Shown here: piece by piece, positions 1 to 12,540 of the stretch
How positions within the stretch are numbered: position 1 is the first letter of the stretch
How the letters are laid out: every line of letters starts with the position of its first letter
Notes under the pieces: generated by a model
The model's database searches: none
What the model was told of the DNA's origin: nothing
The model's input: only the letters and a program-made list of their open reading frames with translations
NCBI GenBank assembly: GCA_021018995.1
Contig: CM037593.1
Coordinates: 38,205,810 to 38,269,809 of the forward strand
DNA: 64,000 bases
Reading direction: 5' to 3'
Source: Chloranthus sessilifolius
Lineage: Eukaryota; Streptophyta; Magnoliopsida; Chloranthales; Chloranthaceae
Made by a program: the position numbers and the translations under genes

Positions 1-549
1 CATCAACTCCTTCTGATTTAAATTTAATTCCTCTAGAACCTATCGAGCTATCGACTCACCTGTAGCAAACATCTGTAACATATGTATATAATTTAATATT
101 AGAAAGTACTCTATGATCTACGGTGTCTGAAAGTGCAGTCAATTGTAAAGACTCTTTTGTCATGTCATAATCACTTTGAACATATGGATTTACGACTTCT
201 TGTGATTTGTAGAATCAAATTGTAGCGAGTATGATTTGAAGCGTTATAGAGTTTCACTTTCGTTCCACAAAATTGCAAACGACATTCTAGGGAATAGGTG
301 ATTCCAGTGATCGATCTTATTGATTACGTTGGAATTCAAACCCATTTAATTCATAGAGGAAGCGGACACACATCGCATTCAATTTCGCCACTTGCCAACT
401 ACCCAAGCCTTTTAGCCTACACCTTGGCACATAAACCCTTCCCTTCCTTATAAAATCAAACCTTTACCTTCCCAAAAACCCATCTCTTTCATCTTCCTTT
501 TATACCCTAACCCTTATGGAGAAAGAGCCTACCCGATTTCAGTAAACAA

Positions 550-702
550 CTGGTTAGAATCCTTGAGATACATAAGGCTGAGCTCTTGGTAGCAATAAAG
601 AAAGTAGAAGATCTGAAGCACAAAAGACCTACACCAGATGCTAAATCATCCACTAAAACTACCCTTTACCCTAAACCTAACCCAAATCCAACACCACATT
701 GA
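550..702 (+). pseudogene. Short coding relic in the Ath-1 internal region
   Basis: A 51-codon open stretch ends at a TGA at 700. It is Lys/Glu-rich at first (motif AIKKVEDLKHKR) and ends in a Pro/Asn-rich tail. An ATG at 517 lies just upstream after a pyrimidine-rich, UTR-like stretch, but a stop falls between it and this frame. It may be the remains of an accessory ORF in the 3' part of the element. I do not recognise a domain. It is not found in the other copies, so the call is weak. Confidence 0.25.
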
Positions 703-1436
703 AAGAATCCATTTTTCCCCATCCCTCGCTACCCCTCGTCATTGCTTATCTTCTCCCCCTGCCTGTGTTTCAATCTCTAGTTAGGATCTTCACAAGGGAG
801 CAGCATAGGTGAAGGGTAATCCGGAGATGTGTTCAGTTTCCCATGCTTCACAGAACCTCCATTGTGGCATTGCATTTCTTCTAAGAAAGAACTGTGATGT
901 GCGTTGTTTAGGGGAGATAAAGAAGGGCACAGGGAAGTGTTCTGACAGTTCTTGGAGTAGCGACCCTGCCAAGGTGTGGATACTCCTTTGGTAGGAAGGA
1001 AGGAGAGACTCTAATTAAATGATAGTTAAAAGACGAGGACCAATCTTTATTGAAGACGTCATTTTCTCTCAGACGTTGCTGCTAGTGTCGTAAATAGTGT
1101 GTCAAGATTTTTCATAGGTTTATATTTTTTTATAATTAGTTTTTATTTTTTTCAGTACTTTAGATTTTTTTTATGATCATTGTAAATATTTAGATAGTAT
1201 ATGAAAATTTTTTTTTACTAACTTTTTCACTAACTGTGTAATTGTTCCTAATTTTTCATTAATTTTTATTATTGATGTCTCTGAGAATAAAATATATGTG
1301 TTTTCCTAAAGTTTGGGGGATATTCTTTAAAGAATTTTTTCACATCCGGTATACATTCGGTAATATTAGTAATTCAAAGGTAAGTAAAATTTTAAGTGTC
1401 CCCTGTTTTTGTGCCAATGAAGGCATTGTCCAAATT

Positions 1437-1448
1437 AAGTTTGGGGGG
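1437..1448 (+). other. Polypurine tract of Ath-1
   Basis: AGTTTGGGGGG lies 13 bases before the presumed LTR start TGTGTACAG. The same tract stands before the LTRs at 8563 (minus strand) and 14609. In LTR retrotransposons this tract primes plus-strand DNA synthesis. A preceding GGCATTGTCC block is conserved between copies. Confidence 0.75.
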
Positions 1449-1460
1449 ATACATAACTTC

Positions 1461-4400
1461 TGTGTACAGTACTTCTGTATATAGTAGTAGTTAATTAGTA
1501 TGTTAGTATATCAGTTAGTTTTATTTAGTTTGTTTTTGCATAATTTTTTTCTTTGGTTTTTGCATAATTTTTTCTTTTCTCTGAATTTTTTAGTTTTCTA
1601 GTTAATCATTATCTGTGAATTATGACAGAAAAATAACGAATCTTGAAAACTTACGATCCATCATAGTAGAAGTTTAACAAATAACGAATCTTGAACAGTT
1701 ACAATTCATGTTTGGCTTGTTGAACACTGTATTAGAATGAATGTTTGAAACAATAGATTTATATGAACTGTAATATTTTAGACTATAGTTTCAAAATTAT
1801 AAACTAGTGAGCATTAGAGACTAATTTTCCTTTGTTTGAGAGATATTGCTTCTATTCAAGTCAAAATTTCATTGAACTTCTTTACTATGTTTTGTATGAA
1901 ATCTAATATTGCTGAATTTGAAATCAAAATATTCTATGACTATGATAACAAGATTTTTTGTCTAGAACTATCTGTTAGAAATATCAAAGCAATAAGGCAT
2001 TTATGTTAGTAAATCGTAAAGAGAATTAAAGGCCATCTTTTATTTAAATCAGAGCCAAAAAGCCAAAAATCTAGAAAATAGCTTACCCTTTGAACCCATA
2101 TTAGAAGCCTAAAATCAAATTTCTTTGTACCAAAATCTGATAAACCCTTAACCATATGTACTATCCAAAGCGTTCAACCTTTGACCCTTATAATTTCTGA
2201 GAGTTTAGAGTAAAAGAAGAGAAGAAGAGGGAGTGAAAGGAGTAAAAGAAAAAATAGATAAGGAATATGCTAAAAAAGGGTAAAGCTGAAGAAATCAAAA
2301 GAAGAAAATGGGAAAAGAGTGAAAAAAACGTAAAAGACGATTTAGAAAGAAAAGAAAGAAAAATCGTGAAACACGATTTTACAAATTGAGAAAAGAAATG
2401 GGATTTATAGAAAGAAAGTAAATGGGAAAAAGTTATCAAAATTTGTGGATACTTACTGATACTGAAAAAAATAAAGAAGAAGAAAAGATAGGAGAATTAA
2501 ATTCTCAGAAAAACTTTGAATCCTTTTTCTACCTTTCTTTGACACCTTCTGAAACCCAAAGCCCCATCACAAATGGAGGAAAAGATCTTTTTAATTTATG
2601 ATTTGCAAAAGTATAAGACTAGTAGAGATATGAATAATAGATGCTATGGGTTGCCCAGGGAATTATATGAATAGAATAGATTATCTTTTCTATGAGATTC
2701 ATTAATTTTTATAATTATCTTTGACTGAATTCTTCTAAATATTATTGTGAGAACCCAGAGTTTCAATATTTTTTGAGAGTATGTCAATAGTGAGTTTTTG
2801 AATAAAAATATTTTCTAAATTTGTAGTTTAAAAAAATCAATGAAGAATAAATGGTTCACTGATGCATACACTCCTGCTTACTATGAATTGAAATTGTTGG
2901 AGTTTTAATCAAGGATAACTGTTGTAATGAAAAGTAAGGATAAAAGATTGGTAATTTTAGAAAATCATAACAAATTATGTGATGATCAACTTAGTTGAGT
3001 TAGTTTAGAATTAGCTTAGATTTTTAAATTTCCTTGTTTAAATTTTGAAAAATATTTTAAAAAATCTAAAAATATTTGAAGTTTATAGGTAACTTTACTG
3101 AAATCCTTCAGGAGACTACAACTCCTCCACTAGGGATCACCTAGGGGTTTTAAAGGCATGTTGCATCCCCTAAATACAATTGTGCTCCCTACGAAAGTAG
3201 CATTTAAATTCTTAGTTTAGGATATTTTATATTTCCTTGTTTGCTAGGGACTAGTAAAGACTAAGTTTGTGAGTGTGATCAGTTTGATGATATACTATTT
3301 TATCACCTTTAACTTAGTGATACTAGGACTTAGTTTGTTACTAGTAAGTTACTAATGTGTAGATATTAAAGAAAAACAGGAAAAGAGGGCCAAAATATTA
3401 ATATTCGTCAAAATGAACTCATAAAGCAACAAAATGATGATTGAACGTGAAAGATAAATCATCGCCTACTAAAAAATGAAAAATCGTGTTTTACAATTTT
3501 GCAATATGATGTAAAAGGAAAAAGTAGAAAATCGTAATTTACGATTCTTCAGAGAAATCTGTTCAATGTGAAGTGCCATACAACAGAGAAAGCGATGAAT
3601 CGTTAAATAGAGAATCGTTCTATAGGAAGCTGTGTAAAGAATAGAAAATCGTGATTTATGATTTTATAGAAAAGACACTTTTTGAAGTTGCTGATCACGC
3701 GAGAAGTTACACCGCCATGGATATAAATAGAAGAATTCTTGACTTAGAAGTCTGGCCAATCATGAATCTTAGAAGATTGACGAAGAAGACTCTTAAAGGA
3801 CTCCATTGCTGAGATAAAGAAAGAAATCTAAAAGTCCATTAACTGAATGAAAGAAAGGAAAGATAAAATTAAAAGTAGAGTTATATTAGGATATTTTATT
3901 TTAGTAGTTTCTTTTATTAGAATTAGAATTTTTGTAAACCGACCCCTTATGATCTATAAATAAGAGGGCTTGGTATAGGAATAACCATCGAAGAAATTCT
4001 CAGCATCAATTGACACATGTGGTTGGGTTTTCTTCCAATCATTAGAGTAGCTTTTTTTGTTTAGATATCCAAGGTTCCTCGATCACAATTGATGACTGGG
4101 AATGAGAGCTAGAAATTTAAATTGATGACTCAGGTTGAGATTTGCAGATTAGTATCATGGCTTTTATTTTCCATCTTTGATTTTCTAGAGTTTGATTTAT
4201 GCCCAAATTTTTGGTAGATTAAAGATTAGTATAAATCTATATTGAATGATGATAGTTTTTAATTGACGGCCAAATTCTAGAAGAGTGAAATATAGTATAA
4301 CGGTATTTTAAAATTATAAATATCCGATAGCTAAAGATTATGATTGGCGACCATAATCTGAAGAAGGAAGATTTTGGATTTATTTTTTTACAATTTTGAT

Positions 4401-4595
4401 TAAGAAACCATTTTTATTCATATTTCTCTAGTAGTTTCGGAACTTAAAAGATAGATATATGTTTTTAGAAATTAATATAAATATATAAAAGAATAAACAT
4501 ATCCTTGTGGGAACGATCCTATGCTAACATTTTGATTTCTATTATGTGCTTGCAATAGGTTAAGACTTAATTAGAAAGATATATATAAGTAATTA
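1461..4595 (+). mobile_element. Ath-1 LTR (Athila-like, about 3.1 kb)
   Basis: The LTR starts just after the PPT with TGTGTACAG. It ends near GGTTAAGACTTAATTAGAAAG, by comparison with the minus-strand LTRs starting at 5309 and 12779. It matches 5309-8563 along its whole length in inverted orientation, and 14609-17340 in direct orientation. It carries a promoter-like TATA box at 3953 and several ATCGTAAATTACGAT-type palindromes (2359-2383, 3529-3546, 3645-3667). At over 3 kb it is long even for this lineage. The 3' border is uncertain by about 10 bases because it abuts inverted gag sequence. Confidence 0.75.
3953..3963 (+). promoter_or_regulatory. TATA box of the Ath-1 LTR promoter
   Basis: CTATAAATAAG sits in the LTR, followed about 60 bases on by the conserved block beginning CATCGAAGAAATTCTCAGC. 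The box recurs at the equivalent place in the other Athila-like LTRs: minus strand near 6070-6079 and 13540-13550, and plus strand near 17074-17085. It is the likely RNA polymerase II promoter of the element and would mark the U3/R border. Confidence 0.6.
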
Positions 4596-5308
4596 GCGAT
4601 CAATTATGCTCCTCCTACAGATCCATAGTTAAATCCAGGGTGGTTCCTCCATGTTGGGTTATACATTTTCCCACAGTCTCTCCTCTGAAAGGCCATTACT
4701 TGTTCATTTCCACCACCTCTTGGTACTATGGCGCAGCTAGGTTTTTAGTACAAGTCTGAGATGGCAATTAGAATAGTTTGCTAAGGGTCTATCCATAGTG
4801 CTAGGTCTAACTGTCATTAATGTTGTGATCTATTGTTCAAGAGTCAAAACCTTTGCACTCATATCATCCTCCTTCTTTACTCTATTTTTACTGATATCGT
4901 AAAGTCCACCCCTCGCGAGTGGGGTGTAATGAGTGGCATCTAGTTCAGATCTAAGCAAGGCCTATTTTTATTTTGAGTGATCGACTAATTTCTCAAATAG
5001 GTTCCAAGACTACTGGCCATTTTGAGCCATAAATGCTCCTCTGCTCACGGCATCAACGGTCAACTAGTTACTCTCAGTCAACCTTTGGTAGAAACTCTAT
5101 GCTATTGACCAATTCGGCACATCTTGATGGGGGCACTTTCTCAATAAGTCTTTCATGCGTAGCCAACTTTCATGAAACTATTCTCCAGGTTTTTGCTTGA
5201 AATCTTGAATTGCTTGGTGAATTTGGTTTGTTCTACCGATTGGGAAGTACTCATTTAAGAATTTGGATTGTAACTCATCCCAAGTAGTTATACTCTTGGC
5301 AGGTACTT
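4596..5308 (-). pseudogene. gag: Athila-like gag fragment (minus strand)
   Basis: Read on the minus strand from 5303 downward, this encodes part of an Athila-type Gag capsid region. Motifs seen are SITTWDELQSKFLNEYFPIG, then KDLLRKCPHQDVPNW, then YDISKNRVKKEDDMSAKV. Several in-frame stops break it. The homologous region at 11400-12100 shows the same order. The N-terminal part of gag and the PBS are missing: the LTR at 5309 follows directly, so roughly 650 bases equivalent to 12120-12778 have been deleted. Gag normally forms the virus-like particle in the cytoplasm; this copy cannot. Confidence 0.75.
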
Positions 5309-8300
5309 GATAAGCTCTTTATATTATTCTAATTAAGTCTTAACCTATTGCAAATGCACAATGGAAATTATAATACCAGCATAGGATCATTCCCACGAGC
5401 AAGTGATTTATCTTATATTTTGTTATGCTAAAAACTTATATTTATCATTAAGATCCTAAACTACTTGCAAAATATGAATGAAAGAACGGTTTCTTAAACT
5501 AATTTGGAGAAAATAGATCCTAAATCCTCCTTCAGATTGTGGTTGTCAATCACAATCTTCAGCTATCGGATGTTTACAAATTTAAAATACTGTTACACTA
5601 TATCTCAGTCCTCTAGAATTTGGGCGTCAATAAAAAACTAGCATCCTTTAACATAGATCTATACTAATCCTAAGTCTACCAGAAATTTGGGCGTCAATTA
5701 AACTCCAGAAAATCAAAGATGGAAAAGTAAAATCGTTACACTAATCTACAAATCTCAACCTGAGTCGTCAATTCAAATTAAAGTTTGGAGATGTTTACAA
5801 AGCAGTAAATTACAATAAAAAATAATCTAAACTAAATCGAAAATAAAAATATATCTTTCACCCCTCAGCCGTAAACGTCAATTACTTCTGAAAAATTACG
5901 GATATCAACACGAATCTTTCAGCTCTCAATCCCAGTCCTCAATTGTGATCAAGGAACCTTGGATATCTAAACTAAACTACTCTAAATTTTTTATCGAGAG
6001 AAAACCCAACCTCAGGCATCAATTTATGCTGAGAATTTTTTCGATGAAGAATTCCTATACCGGGCTCTCTTATTTATAGATCATAAGGAGTTGGTTTACA
6101 CTAATCTAATTTAACAAAAGAAACTATTAAAATAAAAGATTCCTATTATAATTTTAATTCTAATCCTAGCTTTTCCTTGCTTTGAATGGTAATTATGCTT
6201 CTAAACTTTCTCCTTTATATCAGTAACAGAGATCTGTTAGGAGTCTTCCTTCATCTATCTTCTCAGATACGTGAGTGGCCAAACTTCTAATATAAGAGTT
6301 CTTCTAATTATATGCATGACGGTGTAAATCTTCTTCACATGATCAGCAGCACAAGAGTTTCAATTTATATAATGATAAATTACGATTGTTCTCTTTTTTC
6401 AGCTTTCACTCTCAGGACAATTCTTCATTTGCGATTTCATTTACAATTAATCGTTTTTCTCCTTTGTATCGCATTTTACTTTTTGAACGTCCTTAAGAAT
6501 CATAATTTATGATTTCTTACTTTTTGTCTCTTCTTTAGCTACGTTCATTCGTCTTTTAAGCTCCATCGTCATTCTTACTGCTTTTTGAGTTTATTTTGAC
6601 GAAGTTTATCATTGTGGCTCAATTTTATTGATTTTTCTTAATATTTGCACATCATTAAGTTGCTAGTAGCAAACTAAGGTCTAGCGTTACTAAGTTAAGG
6701 GCGATAAAATGGTAAATTATGTGACTGATCACACCCCTAAACTTATGCTTTGGAAGTCCCTAGCAAACAAGGAAATATAAAATATCCTAAACAAAGAATT
6801 TAAATGCCACTTTCGTAGGGAGCACAATTACATTTAGCATATGCAGCAAGCCTTTAAACCCTTAGGTGATCCCTAGTGGAGGAGATCTAGTCTCCTGAAG
6901 ATTTTCAGTGAAGTTACCTACAAACTTCAAATATTTTTAGATTTTTCAAAGTATTTTTCAAAGTTAACAAGAAAACAAAAGATTAAAAGTCTAAACTAAT
7001 TTTGTACACTAAGTTAATCATCACATGGTTGTTATAATTTTCTAAAATTATAAATCTTTTATCCTTACGTTCCATCATAATAGTTATCCTTGATTATAAC
7101 TCTAACAATTTTAATTCATAGTAAGTATGGAGTGTATGCAACAGTGAACAGTTTATCGTTCATAAATTTTTCTGAATTGCAGTTTTAGAAAATATTTTCA
7201 TTCAAAAACTCTCACTATTGGCATACTCTAAAAAAGGTATCACAAGTTTTGGGTTCTCACAATATGATATATATGATAAATTCAAAGGATAATTGAATAA
7301 AGATAAATCTCATGGAATGGATAATCAATTTTGTTCATATGACTTCTTTGTTCATTCATAGTATCTATTGCATATATCTTTACTAGACTCATGCTTTTGA
7401 AAATCATAAATAAAAAAAGGTCTTTTCTTTAGCTTGTAATGGGGCTTTGGTTTTAAAAAGGTTTCAAAGAAAGGTAGAGGATTGAAAATTTTCTAAGTAT
7501 TTAGTTCTTCCTTCTCCTATCTTTTCTTCTTCTTTTTGTATTTCAGTATCAGTAAGTATCCAAGAATTTAGATGCTTCTTCCCATTTACTAATTATTATT
7601 TTTGGAAAATCCCATTTCTTCTTTTGATTTTTCTTCTTCAGATATCCTTTGAATTTTCAGTTTGGAAACTTTTAGCTTCTCTTTTTTGTTTTTTTTTAGA
7701 ATCATACTTTACTTTCACAAATCGCCATTTCACGATTTTTCATTCTTTTCCCATATTTCTTTTCTTATTTTCTTTTCAACTGTACCCTTTTTCGGCATCT
7801 CCCTTATCTATTAATTTTTACTCTTTTCACTCTTATTTCCTTTCTTTTGCATTCTAAACTCTCAGAAAATATAAGGGTTAATGGTTGAAAGTTTTAGGCA
7901 GTACATATGGTTAAGGGTTTACAAAATTTTTGGTACAAAGAAATTCAATTTAGGTTTCTAATATGGGTTTAAAAGATAAATTATTTTATGGGATATTGGC
8001 TTTTTGGCTCTGATTAAACAAAAAATGGCCTTTAATCATTTTTATGATTTACTAGCATGGATGTCATATTGTTTTGAGACAATTAATAAACAGTTCTAAA
8101 ATAAATAAATTATCATAATCACAGAATATTTTGATTCAATTTTTCAACAATATGAGATTTCATTTAAACAGTCAAGTTCAAAAAAAATTTACTTTGAATA
8201 GCAGCAGTCTCTCTCTCAGAATAGAAGAGGAAAAGTTAGCCTCTAAAGCTCTGTAGTTATATAATTTTAAAACTATAGTCTAAATATTATCGTTTAGATC

Positions 8301-8563
8301 AATCTATTGTTTCAAACATTCACTCTGATACAGTGTTCAAAGAGCTAAACTTGAATTTCAACTATTCTATTTTCTTATTGTTGAATTTCTACTACAATGG
8401 ATCGTTAGTTATATAAATTCATAAAAATTTTCATCATAACTCACATATAATGGTTAATTGATCCTAATATAACAAATTTTTATTTTTTTTCATGTAAAAA
8501 GCAACTAACAAAAAGCTGGATAATAAACTAAACAATATAAAACACACTAAACTAATATACACA
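5309..8563 (-). mobile_element. Ath-2 LTR, full length (minus strand)
   Basis: On the minus strand this runs from TGTGTATATTAG (8563) to TTATCA (5309), about 3255 bases bounded by TG and CA. A PPT (AGTTTGGGGGG) lies immediately upstream in element sense at 8586-8576. It therefore serves as the 3' LTR of the element whose internal region is 8564-12778. At its other end it abuts a gag fragment (4596-5308), so it is also the 5' LTR of a second, truncated copy. It is the inverted partner of the Ath-1 LTR, only about 0.7 kb away. Confidence 0.75.
6070..6079 (-). promoter_or_regulatory. TATA box of the Ath-2 LTR
   Basis: TATTTATAG on the plus strand is CTATAAATA in element sense. It is followed by the same downstream block as in the other Athila-like LTRs (CCGGTATAGGAATTC). 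Confidence 0.55.
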
Positions 8564-8575
8564 GTTGTTGTGTAT

Positions 8576-8586
8576 CCCCCCAAACT
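8576..8586 (-). other. Polypurine tract of Ath-2
   Basis: The plus strand reads CCCCCCAAACT, which is AGTTTGGGGGG in element sense. It is preceded by GAGGACATTGTCC, the same pre-PPT block seen at 1423 and 14572. Its position next to the LTR start at 8563 fixes the orientation of Ath-2. Confidence 0.75.
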
Positions 8587-8699
8587 GTAATAGGACAATG
8601 TCCTCATTGTGCAAAAATAGGGGACACTCAATCTATTTATTTTAATTCAAAATTTTCCTACATGTGAGGCTTTGTGATGTATGATTTAACTTTCACTCA

Positions 8700-10295
8700 C
8701 TCGGTGATGAAGGATATGGCACAAGTGCTGATGTAGGTGGAGCTGGCTCTTGCAAGGCTAAAGGGCTATTTATCCAATCTTCTTCAGAGTCTTACATTAC
8801 TTTTGTTGAGCAGTCAGATTCTTTCTCTGGTTCATGCTCCAATTGCGGTCTTGATTGTATCCCCTCCAAACTTACTTTCTCTGCTATTAGTGCCTCATAT
8901 TTGTCCTTCAAAGCTCTCAGCTGTTCTTTAACTTTTGATTTTCTTTTTAGATCCTCATTCAACTTTTTAATCATAGTAGATTCGATTGTATCTACTCTTT
9001 CGCCTTGTTAGCTTTGTGTGTAGTCTGGCTATTGTGGTCCAGAACTTGCCTGTGATTGATTCAATTTTCACATTTTGTTCTACACAATTTAGGAATAAGA
9101 AATCCTTATCATCCCAAAGCTTCCGTATTTTCCCTTCAGCTATTGTAAGTAGGTGGTTCTTCTTGTTCAAGTAAGCATTTAGTGACTGCTCATACTCTTT
9201 GTGAGCTTTTTCTTTCGCATTCTCCCCTGCTTCTGGGTCTTCAATCAATCCGTCGAACTGTTCAATCAAATTTGCAATTTTTTCCTTGTATGCCTTCTGC
9301 TCTCCTTCCCATGCCTGCTGATCATGTCGTAGTATTCTGTTTTCTATTCTCAGCTATACAATTTGAGATTGAAGTGCTCTAGTGGCTTCATGGACTTTCC
9401 TTGCTGTTTCAGCTGTTTCTACTGTCCAATGTGCCCGGTGCTCTTTCACAGCTTTTCATCGTAGATTTTCTATTATCTCATGGTATTCTTGTGCAGTAGG
9501 CATGGATTCAAGGACTCTACTTTTCAATCTGGTGAATTCTTCTATCATTCTCCTTACTACTCCTAACAATGGAATTAAAATTGGTGCATTTGTAAGCTAC
9601 CATTTTTCTGCTATTTACAACCTTCTCTCCAATTTAGGCCTTTCAATTATGGGAATTGTTGTGGTGGCGACTGGTGGAGACATCTCTTGATTCAGTAATT
9701 CGATAAAACCCACCCTTGGGGCTTCAAAGTTAGGTCCTACTTCTGCAGCTTGAAATGTCAGAGTCTGCTCTATGATGGATGAAACTACAGGTGGAGCAAT
9801 CAAATCAATAGGTGCAAGAACATGGCTAGAAGTAGCCAATTCAGCAACTTGCTCCGTAGGTGGGAAAAAAAATTATGCATCTGTAACTAGGTTCATAGGC
9901 TCTGTTTCAAGAATAATTGACAGTGTGCCTACCCCAGTTGAAGGGGGCATAGTAGGCCATGTTGTGGAATCCAGAGCCGAGTCATAAAGACTAGCTTGAT
10001 CATTAACTGGTATTGGTGTATTTCTTACTTCCAACTCAACTAGCCTCTCCTGTATCGAAGATTCAGGCTCCAATCTTCCTTAGGGTTGAATAGAAGTACT
10101 CACTCTCTCTTCTGTGATGGTTTCTTCTAGAACTATAATTTCTGTCAATAGCCTAATGGTAGGCTCTTCTTGTCCCTCGAGGACTTGGGTGGTTTCAGGT
10201 ATAGAAGGGACATTCTTTATTGACGTAGAAATAGGAATTTTCTTTTTGTTCACGGCACTTAGAGTTCTCCTATAAGCCTTAGCTGTGAGGCTCTC
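8700..10295 (-). pseudogene. 3' accessory coiled-coil ORF of the Athila-like element
   Basis: One minus-strand frame stays largely open from about 10295 to 8967, interrupted by roughly six stops, then shifts frame and continues to about 8790. The N-terminal half is Thr/Pro/Glu-rich without a fold I recognise. From about 9560 downward it becomes charged and helix-forming, with heptad-like runs such as AWEGEQKAYKEKIANLIEQF and AHKEYEQSLNAYLNKKNHL, typical of a coiled coil. It sits between gag and the 3' PPT, where Athila elements often carry an extra ORF, sometimes called env-like. I see no signal peptide or membrane segment, so I do not call it an envelope gene. Function is unknown. Confidence 0.55.
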
Positions 10296-11050
10296 TTAAT
10301 TCTAGGCAAGGCCTTCTCTTTGGGATCAATGCTTCTTCTCTACCGTCTTCTTTTGTTGATAAGTTTTCTATTGCTCTCAACATTCTGCAATTCCTTTTCT
10401 GCAAGTTGTAAAAGAATAGTGTTTAGTAAATCACAACTTGCATATGTCAATTTGAAAATAATTACAGAGACTCCTCCGTTTGAAAATGAAGATTGTTACC
10501 TTGATTTCAACTAATCAACAAGCCCTAGTTTTAAGATGTTACTTAGGACTTGAACAAGGTTTCTGAAATCAACCAGGAGATACAAGAAAAGTTTAAGAAA
10601 TAAAAATGGTTGAGTCTTAGTCGATGGATTTTAAAAAAACAGAGGAAAAACGGGAGCAAAAATGGAGAGTTTGTTAATGGGGCCGACGTATCCTCTCTCA
10701 AATATGTGGCCCTATCTCTGTGATGACCTGTTGAACCTATTGTCACACGTGTTTGTAACCTAAAGACATCGGTCGTCTCTAGATTTTCAGCTCTTATATG
10801 CGAACTCTCGTACCAGTCAAATCGTAATCGCTATGCTTGCACTGATAGATTTTTACAATCAATCGTAAATGCATACGATTGTTCAGGATAGTATATAATA
10901 AGAATTATATTATGATCTATTATTTTTCAATGATTTGGCCCGTAGTGTAATACCTAAGCTTAAAAGAAAAGAAATAATTTAATATATTTTACAAGGGGTG
11001 CTACGGATGAGTAGGTAGCTCTACGATCCATGAGGTTTTTTTGTTGGATT
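10296..11050 (-). other. Internal spacer of Ath-2 where pol should be
   Basis: In element sense this lies between gag and the accessory ORF. Protease, reverse transcriptase, RNase H and integrase would be expected here, but I find none of their motifs on either strand. Near 10820-10890 there are several copies of ATCG/TACGAT words (such as CAATCGTAAATGCATACGATTG) that resemble the palindromes in the LTR. The pol genes have been lost, or this subfamily never had them. Confidence 0.45.
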
Positions 11051-12540
11051 TTAGGGAGTTGGTGTCTCTCCCAAGAATACTTGTCCCCTAGGATTGTTAA
11101 TCAGCTGTGTAGGTAACTGGCCCCTTTCTCTCTTTACCACCTGCAAAGCTAGTTGACAGATCTGGCTTTCTAACTTCATTACGGACTGTGTATGCGAATG
11201 GAGTGTTTGAGAGAATTGGGCAAGCTGATGTAAATCCTTTAAATGTTGATGCAACTGTTGCTATAAATCCTTGAGGATTTGAACAACTGTGGCATCAGGT
11301 GCATTTCTTAGTGGGCCATATTGTTGTTGCACTGTCGGCATGGGAGGTCTAGGATGGAAAACTTGAGTTTGGGGGAATCTGGGCTGCGCAGCAGTTGGTG
11401 CTAGCTGTGCTCCTCCTGTAGAATTATAATGAATCTAAGGTGGTTCCTCCATGATGGGTTATAGGTGTTCCCATAGTCTCCCCTTTGGAATCCCATTACT
11501 TGTTCTTTTTCCATCACCTCTTGGTATGATGGCGTAAAATGGTTCTCAAAATAAGTAAAACTCTGGTAGTTAGAATAGTTTGCCAAAGACCTATTCAGAG
11601 TGCTAGGTTTTGCAGCCATTAATATTACAATTTATTGTTCAAGTGCTGCTACTTTTGCACTCATGTCATCCTCCTTTACTCTATCCTTACTGATATCGTA
11701 AAGTCCATCCCTCGTGAGTGAGGTGTGGTGGATCACATCAGGATCAGATCTTAACAAAGCCTGTTTTTGCTTTGAATTGTTAGCCAATTTTTCAAATAGA
11801 TTCCAAGACTATTGGTTGTTCCGAGCAATAAAGGCTCCTTCACTGACAACATCGACTGTAGACTGGTTAGTCTCAGTCAACCCTTTGTAGAAACTTTATG
11901 TTATCAACCAATTTGGTACCTCATGATAAGGACACTTCCGTAATAAATCCTTCATTCGTTCCCAACTCTCGTGAAATAATTTTCTCGATAATTGCCTGAA
12001 GTCCTGGATTGCTTAGCAAATTTGGTTAGTTCAACCAATTGGGAAATACTCACCCAAGAACTTGGACTATAGTGCATCCCATGTGGTAATACTCCTAACA
12101 AGTAACGAAATTAACCATGACTTCGCCTGATATTTAAGAGAAAAGGGGAACAGACATAGTTTTACAACCTCTTCGTTGGCTGTTGATAAGTGCAGCATTG
12201 TGCAAAGTTCTATGAAGTCCCTCAGATGTTGGTAGGGATCTTCTCGACCAAGCCAATGAATGGTAGGTACAGATTTGAGTGAGTTGAGCTTGATTTAATG
12301 ATTTTGACCTATAAGCACCATGGGTATAACTATACAAGAGGGCTCAGTTAAAGCTGCGGGGCTAAAATATGCTTGGGTAGAAGATCATCAGCCATGTTTC
12401 GAGATTCGCTTGCGGAAGATCAGTTTGCCACTAAATTACACAAGAGAGTCCTTTCAATTTTTGGATTACACTCGAGGAAATCTAGACTTCGAGATTGAGT
12501 GTGATGCGTACAAAAAGAAAATTGATGCTTTTGTGTTTTG
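11051..12540 (-). pseudogene. gag: Athila-like gag pseudogene
   Basis: Minus-strand Gag of the Athila type, broken by frameshifts and stops. In order from about 12260 downward I see the capsid motif EDPYQHLRDFIELCTMLHLS, then LFPFSLKYQAKSWL, then SITTWDA, then KFLGEYFPIG, KDLLRKCPYHEVPNW and YDISKDRVKEDDMSAKV. Later come TYNPSWRNHLRF (about 11430) and LPTQLINNPRGQ (about 11080). The last two correspond to the YNPGWRNHPNF-like and LPSQTxxNPK-like blocks familiar from Athila Gag. It lies directly downstream of the PBS at 12752-12772 in element sense, as expected. Confidence 0.8.

Larger units (their letters stand above)
1..1460 (+). mobile_element. Ath-1: 3' internal region of an Athila-like retrotransposon
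   Basis: This stretch precedes a plus-strand Athila-like LTR and ends in a polypurine tract, so it is the 3' end of that element's internal region. Positions about 716-1445 align by eye with 13902-14597 in Ath-3. Shared blocks include the text around CGACCCTGCCAAGGTGT (961-977) and the pre-PPT block GGCATTGTCCAA (about 1423-1434). No Gag, protease or RT motif is visible. The first 500 bases hold nothing I can name. Assignment of 716-1460 is firm; assignment of 1-500 to the same element is inferred from contiguity. Confidence 0.65.

Noticed and set aside
2188-2439. Phe/Ser-rich minus-strand ORF, with similar ORFs at 7624-7857 (+) and 15324-15527 (-)
   Set aside because: It recurs only because the Athila-like LTRs are homologous. 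It lies antisense in a purine-rich part of the LTR, has no initiation context, and the frame ends differ between copies.
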